From Halovenus sp. (lineage in GTDB: Archaea > Halobacteriota > Halobacteria > Halobacteriales > Haloarculaceae): DNA of 22,129 nucleotides. The stretch lies in the NCBI GenBank assembly GCA_003551945.1, contig PUNZ01000054.1, forward strand, positions 1-22,129. Reading direction: 5' to 3'. Below the pieces are notes generated by a model, which saw only the letters and a program-made list of their open reading frames with translations, ran no database searches and was not told where the DNA came from. The translations under genes were made by a program, and so were the position numbers. Position 1 is the stretch's first letter. Each line of letters starts with the position of its first letter. This document shows, one piece after another, positions 8,720-15,464 of the stretch.

Positions 8720-9406
8720 GTGACAGAGAGGATTCCAATCGGGTGCGAACCACTTGATGCGTTGCTTGGTGGGGGGTTCGAGTATGGCGCTGCAACACAG
8801 GTGTATGGTCAGCCTGCCGCAGGAAAAAGCAACATTGTCCTCTCGGCAGCAGTTGAGGCCGCCGCACGTGGAAACCACGTCTTATACATTGATACTGAAG
8901 GGCTCTCGGTGGACCGACTTGAACAGATTGCGAATGGCCATCCCGGGACCAGTATCGACGACGTTGCGTCTCGGATTATCGTCAGTGAGGCAACGACGTT
9001 CGAAGAGCAACAGGAGGCTGTGCAAGATGCAGCGGAGTTTGCTGAACAGGTCGAATTTATCGTGCTCGATAGCGCGACGGGCTTTTACCGTCTTAAACGC
9101 ACTGAGGAAGCAGAAGGGGAGACACTCCGCTCCGTTGCCCGCCAAATAACGCATCTGCTTTCGCTGGCACGAAAACACAGCCTGGCGGTTGCATTCACGA
9201 ATCAAGTTTACACAGACCCTGAGAGTGATACAGCAAACGCACTTGGTGGACATACACTCAATCACTGGTCTGCGGTCATTCTCAGGCTTGACCGCTTTCG
9301 TGGTGGAAATCGTAGGGCTACGCTCGAAAAACATCATGCAAAGCAAGCCGGAGAAACAGCACAGTTCAAGATTACCGGAAGTGGGTTATCCGGAACTGAA
9401 CGGTAA
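8720..9406 (+). CDS. radB: DNA repair and recombination protein RadB
   Basis: RadA paralogue that assists homologous recombination in archaea. The 228-residue product matches RadB size (~220-235 aa): a single RecA core with no N-terminal helix-hairpin-helix domain. It starts VTERIPIGCEPLDALLGGGF. Walker A is GQPAAGKSN (residues 30-38) and Walker B is VEFIVLDSAT (Asp117). FTNQVYTDPES and ALGGHTLNHWSAVILRL correspond to the L2 and C-terminal regions of RadB/KaiC-like ATPases. The frame is open back to ATG 8597, but that would overlap 74 nt of the kinase gene and add 41 residues absent from the family; GTG 8720 plus a well-spaced TATA box is the better start. It ends 59 bp from convergent phoU. 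Confidence 0.93.
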   Translation: MTERIPIGCEPLDALLGGGFEYGAATQVYGQPAAGKSNIVLSAAVEAAARGNHVLYIDTEGLSVDRLEQIANGHPGTSIDDVASRIIVSEATTFEEQQEAVQDAAEFAEQVEFIVLDSATGFYRLKRTEEAEGETLRSVARQITHLLSLARKHSLAVAFTNQVYTDPESDTANALGGHTLNHWSAVILRLDRFRGGNRRATLEKHHAKQAGETAQFKITGSGLSGTER

Positions 9407-9465
9407 TAACTGCTGGTGAGACCCAAATCTGAATACGCAATCAACGTCCGAGAACAACGTGACGG

Positions 9466-10140
9466 CTAGTACAGCAGGTCATCGTCGGACTCGACCATAT
9501 AGAGCGTGCGAGCCGCAATGTTCACTGCATGGTCGCCAACCCGTTCGAGGTCACGGACGGTCAACAGGAGTCGAACAACATCCTGCATAATGAACTCGAC
9601 TTCTTCCTCTGAGCCAATATCCTGTCGTTCGATGAGGTCGCGGGCAACTGTTGCAGAGGCTTCCTCACAAAGTTCATCAATAATATCATCCTCGTCAGCA
9701 ACTTCATAACAGAGGTCTGTATCCTCTGATTCGTACGCCTGCATCGACTTTTCAATCATCTGTACGACGCGCACACCGATATCCTGGACGTCGACATCCT
9801 GATAGATGTCTCGTTGGGCATCAAGCGTGTAATCGCCAAGGTTTGTCGCAAGGTCAGCAATTCGTTCGAGGTCAGTGATTATCTTAAATGATGCAGCGAT
9901 AAATCTGAGATCACCAGCGACAGGTTGTTGGAGTGCAATCAGGTCAGTACAGTCCTGTTCAAGCTCGAGATATAGCTGATTAACTTCGTCGTCTCCTTCG
10001 ATAACCTCCCAGGCTAACTCCTCATCTTTCCGTTCAAGTGCAGTCAACCCCATCTGTAACCGTTCAAGAACTACCTCACTCATATAAAGGACGTCCTCGC
10101 GCAGTTGGGCGAGTGTCGCTTGATATCCGTCACGCGGCAT
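9466..10140 (-). CDS. phoU: Phosphate uptake regulator PhoU
   Basis: A protein of 224 aa with two PhoU three-helix repeats. The first has LERLQMGLTALERKDEELAWEVIEGDDEVNQLYLELEQDC and LRFIAASFKIITDLERIADLATNLG; the second has VDVQDIGVRVVQMIEKSMQAYESED and LLLTVRDLERVGDHAVNIAART. The ExxD/DLERxxDxxxN signatures bind metal clusters. PhoU represses phosphate uptake through the Pst transporter and a sensor kinase in bacteria; archaeal PhoU is assumed to act likewise. No pst genes are nearby. Start 10140 (MPRDGYQATL) is chosen over the upstream ATG 10311, which would overlap the SRPBCC gene. The protein is strongly acidic. Confidence 0.93.
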   Translation of the reverse strand: MPRDGYQATLAQLREDVLYMSEVVLERLQMGLTALERKDEELAWEVIEGDDEVNQLYLELEQDCTDLIALQQPVAGDLRFIAASFKIITDLERIADLATNLGDYTLDAQRDIYQDVDVQDIGVRVVQMIEKSMQAYESEDTDLCYEVADEDDIIDELCEEASATVARDLIERQDIGSEEEVEFIMQDVVRLLLTVRDLERVGDHAVNIAARTLYMVESDDDLLY

Positions 10141-10222
10141 ACCAGTCAATGCGATAGGGGGGCGTATGTAGCTTATGCTCGTAACAGACCTTGCGGTTCT
10201 TTCGCAACCACTTAGTTTCGTG

Positions 10223-10705
10223 CTATGATTCCAGTCGGTGCTTGGTTTGCCGATGTCGGTATAGAAACATCGGCTCGAACCCGACAAATGCAAGACGGCC
10301 AGCGAACTCACTTACTGGACCGAGTGGAAGCGTATATTCGATTGTATCTGTGATAACCGTCTCGTCGCCATCAGCGTAGAATCGGTGTGTATGTTCCCAC
10401 TCGGTGAATGGCCCCTCGGTCATGACATCGGTAAAATACGCAGAGCCGTCCGTTCGTTCGCGGGCAGTTATCTCTGAGGTCCACTGTTGTGCCGGGCCGA
10501 ATGCGAACGGTTGTACAGTTATTTCAAGCACTGACCCTGCTTCGAGAACTGGTGGATTTGGTTCTCCGTCCGGTCCTTTAACTGACGTAACGGTCATTCC
10601 CATCCAATCTGGCGTGAGCGCTTTCAGCCCTTCTTCAGTTGAGTGAAACTCCCAGACTGCCTCAAGTGGCGCAGCGACCCGGACAGACCGCTGGTATGTC
10701 GACAT
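10223..10705 (-). CDS. SRPBCC (START/Bet v1-like) family protein
   Basis: A 160-aa protein beginning MSTYQRSVRVAAPLEAVWEF. This is the first strand and helix of the SRPBCC fold, followed by alternating strands (GSVLEITVQPFAFGP, WTSEITARE, TEGPFTEWEHTHRFY, TVITDTIEYTLPLGP) and a long C-terminal helix. The fold has a hydrophobic ligand cavity; haloarchaeal members are annotated only as cyclase/dehydrase-like or SRPBCC, so the ligand is unknown. Start 10705 is preferred over ATG 10783: it matches the fold start and has a CTTTATC TATA box (10728-10734) 26 nt upstream. The gene lies between gdh and phoU on the same strand, 78 bp after gdh and 82 bp before phoU, each apparently with its own promoter. 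Confidence 0.82.
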   Translation of the reverse strand: MSTYQRSVRVAAPLEAVWEFHSTEEGLKALTPDWMGMTVTSVKGPDGEPNPPVLEAGSVLEITVQPFAFGPAQQWTSEITARERTDGSAYFTDVMTEGPFTEWEHTHRFYADGDETVITDTIEYTLPLGPVSEFAGRLAFVGFEPMFLYRHRQTKHRLES

Positions 10706-10727
10706 GCAATTACCTAGGGACGACAGA

Positions 10728-10734
10728 GATAAAG
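10728..10734 (-). promoter_or_regulatory. TATA box of the SRPBCC gene
   Basis: CTTTATC on the minus strand, centred 26 nt upstream of ATG 10705. Same sequence and nearly the same spacing as the rfcA box. Confidence 0.55.
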
Positions 10735-10783
10735 ACGCTTCGAGACTGCACACTCGACCACGAGGAGCGATGAAGCCCTTCAA

Positions 10784-12040
10784 TTAGGGCCAGATGCCGC
10801 GTTCTTCTTTTGCTTGCAAGACCCGTTCGATTGCAACAATATACATCGCTGTTCGATAGTTTGACACGTCATAGGTCTCGTAGGTCTCAAGCAAGTCCTC
10901 AAAGGCATCAACAATAATCCGCTCGAGTTCGTCGTTGACCTTCGATTCGGACCAGAAAAATCGTTGACGGTTCTGTACCCACTCGAAATACGAGACGACG
11001 ACACCGCCCGCGTTTGCGATGATATCTGGAAAAACGGCAACATCGCGCTCGCTTAACTGTCGGTCTGCAGCAGGTGTCAGCGGCCCGTTTGCAGCTTCCA
11101 CGATTATATCTGCTTGAATTTCTGGCGCGAGGTCTGCATCGATTGCATTTTCGAGTGCAGCAGGGATGAGGAGGTCAACATCGAGCTTCAGCAGTTCCTC
11201 ATTGGTCAGTTCATCACTTGACTCTGCGAAATCGGCAACGCGGCCGGTCGTTCGTTTGTGGCTGCTGAGTGCGTCCGTATCGAAACCGGATTCGTTGTAG
11301 ATACCTCCGGATGAATCTGACGCAGCGACGATATTTGCTCCGAGGTCATCCAGCAACCGCGCCGCGACAGAGCCTGCATTTCCAAAGCCTTGGACCGCAA
11401 CTGTTGCACCTGCTATATCACGGTCAAAATGGTCAAACGCCTCTCGTGCGGTAAGCATAACCGAGCGGCCGGTTGCTTCGACTCGCCCTTCGCTGCCGCC
11501 GCTTTCGATGGCTTTTCCTGTGACAACGCCTGGCTCAGTCGTGTTCTCAAGGGTCTCATACGTGTCCCGTATCCAGTTCATTTCCCGCTGACCAGTGTTC
11601 ACATCCGGGGCTGGGATGTCTTTGTCTTCGCCGATGATTGGCCGAAGCTCTTTCGCAAACGACCGGGTGATTCGTTCTAATTCGTCCGTCGAGTACTGAG
11701 ATGGGTCAAGTTTAATGCCACCTTTCCCACCGCCGTACGGAATCCCAACGGAAGCACATTTGTAGACCATCCAGCCGGCAAGCGCCTTGACTTCATCTCG
11801 GGTAACGCCAGGGTGGTACCGAATTCCTCCCTTGTAGGGTCCGCGCGTGCCGTTAAACTGTGAGCGATAGGCAGGAAATCGCTCCAGCGAGCCATCGTCC
11901 ATTTCCACGGAGAGGTTAGCCTCAAGCGTCCGCTCGGGATATTGCAGCCAGGTAAGTTCATCTTCCGAAATATCTAAAAATTCAGCGGCTTCCCCAATCT
12001 GTTCTTGAAGACTTTCAAACGGGTTGGCTTCGGCACTCAT
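10784..12040 (-). CDS. gdhB: Glutamate dehydrogenase (Glu/Leu/Phe/Val dehydrogenase family)
   Basis: Interconverts glutamate and 2-oxoglutarate plus ammonium with NAD(P)H; a hub of nitrogen assimilation. The 418-aa product is full length. The substrate domain has GPYKGGIRYHPGV, the active-site lysine in PYGGGKGGI (Lys106) and DIPAPDVNTG; the Rossmann domain has VAVQGFGNAGSVAARLL (~214-230). The end, NYRTAMYIVAIERVLQAKEE, is typical of the family. Coenzyme preference cannot be read with certainty, and the gdhB symbol is by closest resemblance since haloarchaea carry several gdh paralogues. Start 12040 (MSAEANPF) is supported by AGAGGTGGC (12043-12051) as a possible ribosome-binding site and by a T-rich box about 27 nt upstream; ATG 12094 is rejected. 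The gene follows the CBS/zinc-ribbon gene by 75 bp. Confidence 0.95.
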   Translation of the reverse strand: MSAEANPFESLQEQIGEAAEFLDISEDELTWLQYPERTLEANLSVEMDDGSLERFPAYRSQFNGTRGPYKGGIRYHPGVTRDEVKALAGWMVYKCASVGIPYGGGKGGIKLDPSQYSTDELERITRSFAKELRPIIGEDKDIPAPDVNTGQREMNWIRDTYETLENTTEPGVVTGKAIESGGSEGRVEATGRSVMLTAREAFDHFDRDIAGATVAVQGFGNAGSVAARLLDDLGANIVAASDSSGGIYNESGFDTDALSSHKRTTGRVADFAESSDELTNEELLKLDVDLLIPAALENAIDADLAPEIQADIIVEAANGPLTPAADRQLSERDVAVFPDIIANAGGVVVSYFEWVQNRQRFFWSESKVNDELERIIVDAFEDLLETYETYDVSNYRTAMYIVAIERVLQAKEERGIWP

Positions 12041-12115
12041 TTGCCACCTCTTGACATAGCCATCAAAAAAGTATGTCGAGTTACTGGCAAGCAAGTCAAC
12101 GAGGTTACACGACTG

Positions 12116-12670
12116 TTATTCGATAGGCGTTCCACGGTGTCGCATATCGCCGCCACACTTTGGACACTCACCCGGTGTCCCGACACGTTGGGTGATTGTG
12201 CCGCACTCGAAACACTCAAACGTCCGTTCTTTACTGGGGTCGTACGGAATATCGCGGATGGTTTGGATGAGGACATCTTTTGACTGCTGTTCATCCAGCG
12301 CTTCAATGGCAGCATCTGCGCGGACGACACCGACGAGTTTGTCTGCTTCATCGACAACTGGAAGTGCCATAAACTGGTGTTTGCTGAACACGCGGCCAAC
12401 ATACTGGACTGAGTCGGTCGTCTCTACGGAGACAACCCGGTCAGTCGTCACGTTTCCAACCGGCTTCTCACCGTGGGCATTCAGCAGTTCACGGAGTGAC
12501 ACCACACCTTCGAGAATCCCATCATCATCAACGACGTATCCGTAATACACCGTTCCTGATGAGTCTGCTGCCGATTCACGGATAATATCGATTGCAGCAT
12601 CAACGCTCTGCTCCGAATCAAACACGGTCGGATTTTCATCGAGGATATCTTGAGCAGTTACTGACGACAT
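12116..12670 (-). CDS. CBS-domain-pair protein with C-terminal zinc ribbon
   Basis: A 184-aa protein. Two CBS motifs occupy residues ~10-65 (VFDSEQSVDAAIDIIRES ... VSLRELL) and ~75-125 (TTDRVVSVETTDSVQYVGR ... MALPVVDEADKLVGVVRADA); such pairs bind adenosyl ligands such as AMP/ATP or SAM. A rubredoxin-like zinc ribbon follows at 151-180, with C153xxC156 and C169xxC172. This suits a small energy- or nucleotide-sensing regulator, possibly with a nucleic-acid or protein partner bound by the ribbon. It is immediately upstream of gdh on the same strand, so a link with nitrogen metabolism is possible but inferred from position alone. A TATA-like CTCTTTTG (12693-12700) lies 27 nt upstream of the ATG. 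Confidence 0.88.
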   Translation of the reverse strand: MSSVTAQDILDENPTVFDSEQSVDAAIDIIRESAADSSGTVYYGYVVDDDGILEGVVSLRELLNAHGEKPVGNVTTDRVVSVETTDSVQYVGRVFSKHQFMALPVVDEADKLVGVVRADAAIEALDEQQSKDVLIQTIRDIPYDPSKERTFECFECGTITQRVGTPGECPKCGGDMRHRGTPIE

Positions 12671-12757
12671 AAGTGGTCATTCAGCACCCGCCCAAAAGAG
12701 TGTATGGATTACCTTTGGGTACCTTTCTCACGTTTTTTAGGACGGTTGTTTTTGGCC

Positions 12758-13618
12758 TCAATCAACCTCTCCGGCAGCACGCGCACGCTCCAGTATGGTC
12801 TCTGCTTGCGCAATTAAGGGTGCATCAATCATCTCTCCATCAACAGCAAAGACCCCGCTTTGTGTCGTTTCTGCAGCCTCGACAACTGTTTGTGCCCAGT
12901 CGATACGCTCCGGTGCAGGTGTATATACCTCATTGATAACCGTCACTTGTGCTGGATGAATTGCCATCTTCCCATCAAACCCAAACTGCACTGCACGCTC
13001 TGTGTCTGTGGCTAATCCATCCGTATCCCCAAAGTCAGTGTAGAGGGTGTCAATCGCATCAATCCCGGCTGCATTGGCAGCAAGCACGACATGTTGGCGT
13101 GCATAGCTAATCTCGTCTCCACCGGCAGTCCGTTGTATCCCCGTGTCGGCAGACAAATCTTCAGCCCCGAATAACAACGCGGCAGTCTCGGGGACGCTGG
13201 CAATTGCTTGTGCATTGAGGACGCCAGCAGCCGTCTCAAGCAGCGTAAGGAGCGGTGGCTGCCAATCGACCTTCGCCATTGCGTCGACAACGCTTTCGAC
13301 AGCAACGGGGGAATTGACCTTCGGTATCATCACGCTATCGGGCCGCGGATGGGACGAAAGCGCCTCAATGTCGGCTTTTCCACCCGAGTCAAGTGGATTT
13401 ATCCGCACACACAGCTCCGGCCCCTCTTTTGTCTTCTGGGTATCCTCTCCAAGTTGTTCCGATAACACTGTGCAAACAGTCTCACGAGCAGTTGGCTTCT
13501 CGGGGGGCGCAACCGCGTCTTCGAGGTCATACACAACGACGTCGGCACCGCTAGTAAGTGCCTTTGTGAGTAGCGATTTCTGGTCACCAGGTGAAAAGAG
13601 GACACTCCGTCTAACCAT
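12758..13618 (-). CDS. CitE/HpcH family C-C lyase (malyl-CoA lyase or thioesterase-like)
   Basis: A 286-aa TIM-barrel protein of the citrate lyase beta / HpcH-HpaI aldolase family. Signatures are RRSVLFSPGD at the start, DVVVYDLEDAVAP, LCVRINPLDSG (substrate arginine), VMIPKVNSP, LLTLLETAAGVLNA (metal ligand Glu128), LLFGAEDLSADTG (Glu153/Asp154) and GFDGKMAIHPAQV. No citrate lyase alpha/gamma genes are present, so it is unlikely to be part of citrate lyase. Haloarchaeal members include beta-methylmalyl-CoA lyase and (S)-malyl-CoA thioesterase of the methylaspartate cycle; which reaction applies here cannot be decided from sequence. It follows hisB by 25 bp but has its own TATA box inside the hisB 3' end, 27 nt before ATG 13618. 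Confidence 0.87.
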   Translation of the reverse strand: MVRRSVLFSPGDQKSLLTKALTSGADVVVYDLEDAVAPPEKPTARETVCTVLSEQLGEDTQKTKEGPELCVRINPLDSGGKADIEALSSHPRPDSVMIPKVNSPVAVESVVDAMAKVDWQPPLLTLLETAAGVLNAQAIASVPETAALLFGAEDLSADTGIQRTAGGDEISYARQHVVLAANAAGIDAIDTLYTDFGDTDGLATDTERAVQFGFDGKMAIHPAQVTVINEVYTPAPERIDWAQTVVEAAETTQSGVFAVDGEMIDAPLIAQAETILERARAAGEVD

Positions 13619-13639
13619 ACTGTCTGTTGACGGAGGGCA

Positions 13640-13650
13640 CTAATTATAAC
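13640..13650 (-). promoter_or_regulatory. TATA box of the CitE-family gene, inside the end of hisB
   Basis: GTTATAATTAG on the minus strand, centred 27 nt before ATG 13618. It overlaps the last codons and stop of hisB (CTCTTGAG-side codons GAG TTA TAA), so hisB and the lyase gene need not be co-transcribed despite the 25-bp gap. Confidence 0.55.
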
Positions 13651-14231
13651 TCGCCTTTGGTGCTCGGTGTCTCGGACCGGCGCTCGTCGATGCGGGTTGC
13701 ATCATCCATTGCCCGTGCAAGGGCTTTGAACAGACCTTCAATTTCGTGGTGTGCGTTCTCCCCAGTGACACTCGCATGGAGTGTAATCCCTGCTGTGGTC
13801 GAAAACGAGCGGAGAAAGTGCCTTGCCATATAGCTCGTCATGCCACCGACACGCTCCTGTGAGAATTCTCCATCGAAGGTAAAGTACGGGCGACCGCTGA
13901 TATCGAGAACAATCTCTGCGCAGGCTTCATCCATGGGGACTTTTCGGTCGGCAAACCGTCTGATTCCGCGTTTGTCTACGAGTGCAGCATCAAACGCTGT
14001 ACCGAGCGTCAGCCCGATATCTTCGACCGTGTGGTGGTCATCAATCTCAAGGTCCCCATCACAGGTCACGGAGAGGTCGAACAATCCGTGGGTTCCAAAC
14101 GAATTAAGCATATGGTCAAGAAATCCGATCCCTGTCTCAATTGTCGTCTCACCGCTTCCATCGAGCGTGAGGTCAACGTCGATGGCCGTTTCCGCGGTCT
14201 CACGCGTAATGCTTGCTGTGCGGTCTGTCAT
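13644..14231 (-). CDS. hisB: Imidazoleglycerol-phosphate dehydratase
   Basis: Dehydrates imidazole glycerol phosphate to imidazole acetol phosphate, the sixth step of histidine synthesis. The 195-aa monofunctional form matches archaeal enzymes. The manganese-binding motifs are present: GFLDHML (38-42), EIDDHHTVED (62-71), and TGENAHHEIEGLFKALARA (157-175), plus DISGRPYF. No other his genes are in the window, consistent with scattered his genes in haloarchaea. A TATA-like box (CTATTAGT region, 14253-14260) lies 25 nt upstream of the ATG. It has no phosphatase domain, unlike bifunctional enterobacterial HisB. Confidence 0.96.
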   Translation of the reverse strand: MTDRTASITRETAETAIDVDLTLDGSGETTIETGIGFLDHMLNSFGTHGLFDLSVTCDGDLEIDDHHTVEDIGLTLGTAFDAALVDKRGIRRFADRKVPMDEACAEIVLDISGRPYFTFDGEFSQERVGGMTSYMARHFLRSFSTTAGITLHASVTGENAHHEIEGLFKALARAMDDATRIDERRSETPSTKGEL

Positions 14232-14324
14232 ACTGCATCAATATCGGCCCGTCTATTAGTCGGTTATGTCACGCGCTGTTCACGCCCTGGTTTATCGTGG
14301 ATGGGTACTCAATAGCGGTATCAT

Positions 14325-14471
14325 TCACCGCTGCGGTGACACTGTTACGTCGGTTGCAATCCATCCGTCCGTGTTTTCTGCTTCAATAAAAACCACTCGC
14401 TCCGGAGAACTGTGATGAACGGATATCCTGCTCGATTGAATTGACGCTTTCGCTGTTCCGCTTGTGGTCAT
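14325..14471 (-). CDS. Small acidic-tailed haloarchaeal protein, 48 aa (unrecognised, possibly DUF7331-like)
   Basis: An ATG at 14471 opens a 48-codon frame ending in TGA at 14327-14325. The product begins MTTSGTAKASIQSSRISVHH and ends in ERVVFIEAENTDGWIATD followed by VTVSPQR. The second half resembles small haloarchaeal proteins with the pattern hydrophobic strand, acidic turn, GW-I, S/T-D, close to what I recall of the DUF7331 family; I cannot confirm this without a search. A T-rich box (TATTTTTTA, 14491-14499) is centred 24 nt before the ATG, as for other genes here, and overlaps a perfect 18-bp palindrome. The gene sits alone between the winged-helix regulator and hisB, accounting for most of an otherwise empty 334-bp gap. 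Function unknown. Confidence 0.55.
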   Translation of the reverse strand: MTTSGTAKASIQSSRISVHHSSPERVVFIEAENTDGWIATDVTVSPQR

Positions 14472-14477
14472 CGTTCG

Positions 14478-14495
14478 TTTTAGGGTGGCCTAAAA
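14478..14495. promoter_or_regulatory. Perfect palindrome TTTTAGG-GTGG-CCTAAAA, candidate operator
   Basis: Seven-base arms match exactly around a 4-nt spacer. The element ends 7 nt before the start of the 48-aa gene and overlaps its TATA box, where a bound repressor would exclude TBP or RNA polymerase. TTAGG-N4-CCTAA is also the inner part of the bacterial DtxR/IdeR metal-regulator box, and haloarchaea have DtxR-family regulators; the regulator here is unproven. Part of the symmetry may arise because TTTTAGG itself works as a TATA-like sequence: CGTTTTAGGAC precedes the RecJ-like gene. Confidence 0.45.
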
Positions 14496-14565
14496 AATAG
14501 CTGTTGTGATTCGGTCATCCCTTTCAAAAAGTCCCATCAAAATCCACACAGGTGGTGTGTCCCAC

Positions 14566-15363
14566 TCACGTTCGGTTATCGATCACTTCGTAGCTGATGT
14601 TTCGCTCTCTTAGCTTGTCAGTGTGAGTTGACAACCGGTCCGCAACGGTCACCAGCAGAACATCCTGTCCTTTCGTCGCAGCCTCGACGACGGCCTCGGG
14701 CGTACCGAATCGGATATCAATTGACAGTTCAGCACGTCGTGCTGCAGCCAACCCCTCGACGCCTGAGATAGCGACGAGTCCATCGACTGTGTCGGGCAGG
14801 CTCGCCGTATCGAACGCCCTACTTCCACCGTTTCGGATGTGTGGCACTGAGACAATCGTTACTGTCCCCAAGTCGTATTCAACAACCCCTTCAAAGTCCG
14901 TAACGCCGACGTCGTCTCCAGCCTCGGCATCTGTCATTGCAACAGCAGTCGCCCCGCTTCCCTCACCAGGTGAGGCGTGAAGGAATCCATCCCGCATGGT
15001 CAAGGTCACTGTTTCGTGCTCAGCAATTGCCGACGTGGCGATTGCGGATTCAACCTCGACTTGTCCAATCACATCTTCCGAGACGTGAGCGATAAGATTC
15101 CGAAGGTCATCCGTCTGACTAATTAACCAGTTTACACCTTCTTTCGTGATTGCGTACCGCCCGCGGCGTTCTTTCGTAACGTATCCGTTTTGGATGAGTT
15201 CCTGCAGGTAATTGCTCACTGCCTGTGATGTCACACCAATTGCATCCGCAATCTCCTGTTGGCTGATGGCTGGCTGATTATCCGCAACCTGTACCAGAAT
15301 TTGATACTGCGTCGCATCCCGTTTGCTCTGTAAGAGCGCTGCGTTGTGCTCGAAACCATCCAT
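14566..15363 (-). CDS. Winged-helix transcriptional regulator (MarR/TrmB-like HTH, haloarchaeal C-terminal domain)
   Basis: A 265-aa protein. Residues ~15-80 form a winged helix: DATQYQILVQVAD, then ISQQEIADAIGVTSQAVSNY as the helix-turn-helix and GYVTKERRGRYAITKEGVNWL as the wing. The remaining ~180 residues contain mixed alpha/beta segments (VTLTMRDGFLHASPGEG, GVVEYDLGTVTIVSVPHI) and a Rossmann-like end (FGTPEAVVEAATKGQDVLLV). This C-terminal domain occurs in haloarchaeal regulators of unknown ligand; I do not recognise it further. The gene is divergent from the PH-like gene (101 bp apart), which it could regulate. A weak box (AAAGTTACTTG, 15391-15401 region) lies ~33 nt upstream. Confidence 0.82.
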   Translation of the reverse strand: MDGFEHNAALLQSKRDATQYQILVQVADNQPAISQQEIADAIGVTSQAVSNYLQELIQNGYVTKERRGRYAITKEGVNWLISQTDDLRNLIAHVSEDVIGQVEVESAIATSAIAEHETVTLTMRDGFLHASPGEGSGATAVAMTDAEAGDDVGVTDFEGVVEYDLGTVTIVSVPHIRNGGSRAFDTASLPDTVDGLVAISGVEGLAAARRAELSIDIRFGTPEAVVEAATKGQDVLLVTVADRLSTHTDKLRERNISYEVIDNRT

Positions 15364-15432
15364 TACGTCGTAAATATGCGCTCAGATTGCAAGTAACTTT
15401 GTTCTCATTCGTTTGCTCACCCCATGAGCCGG

Positions 15433-15443
15433 TTATTTTATTA
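15433..15443 (+). promoter_or_regulatory. TATA box of the PH-like gene
   Basis: TTATTTTATTA, centred at 15438. At the 26-29 nt spacing seen for rfcA, radB, the RecJ-like gene and the CitE-family gene, initiation would fall at 15464-15467. That is after the ATG at 15456 and at the GTA codon that opens the PH-like frame. Confidence 0.55.
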
Positions 15444-15464
15444 TCGCTGGTGAAAATGGACTAA

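Noticed and set aside
12721..12757. T-rich runs between the CBS and CitE-family genes as a terminator
   Set aside because: The T-runs are on the plus strand, while both flanking genes are transcribed from the minus strand, so they are in the wrong orientation.
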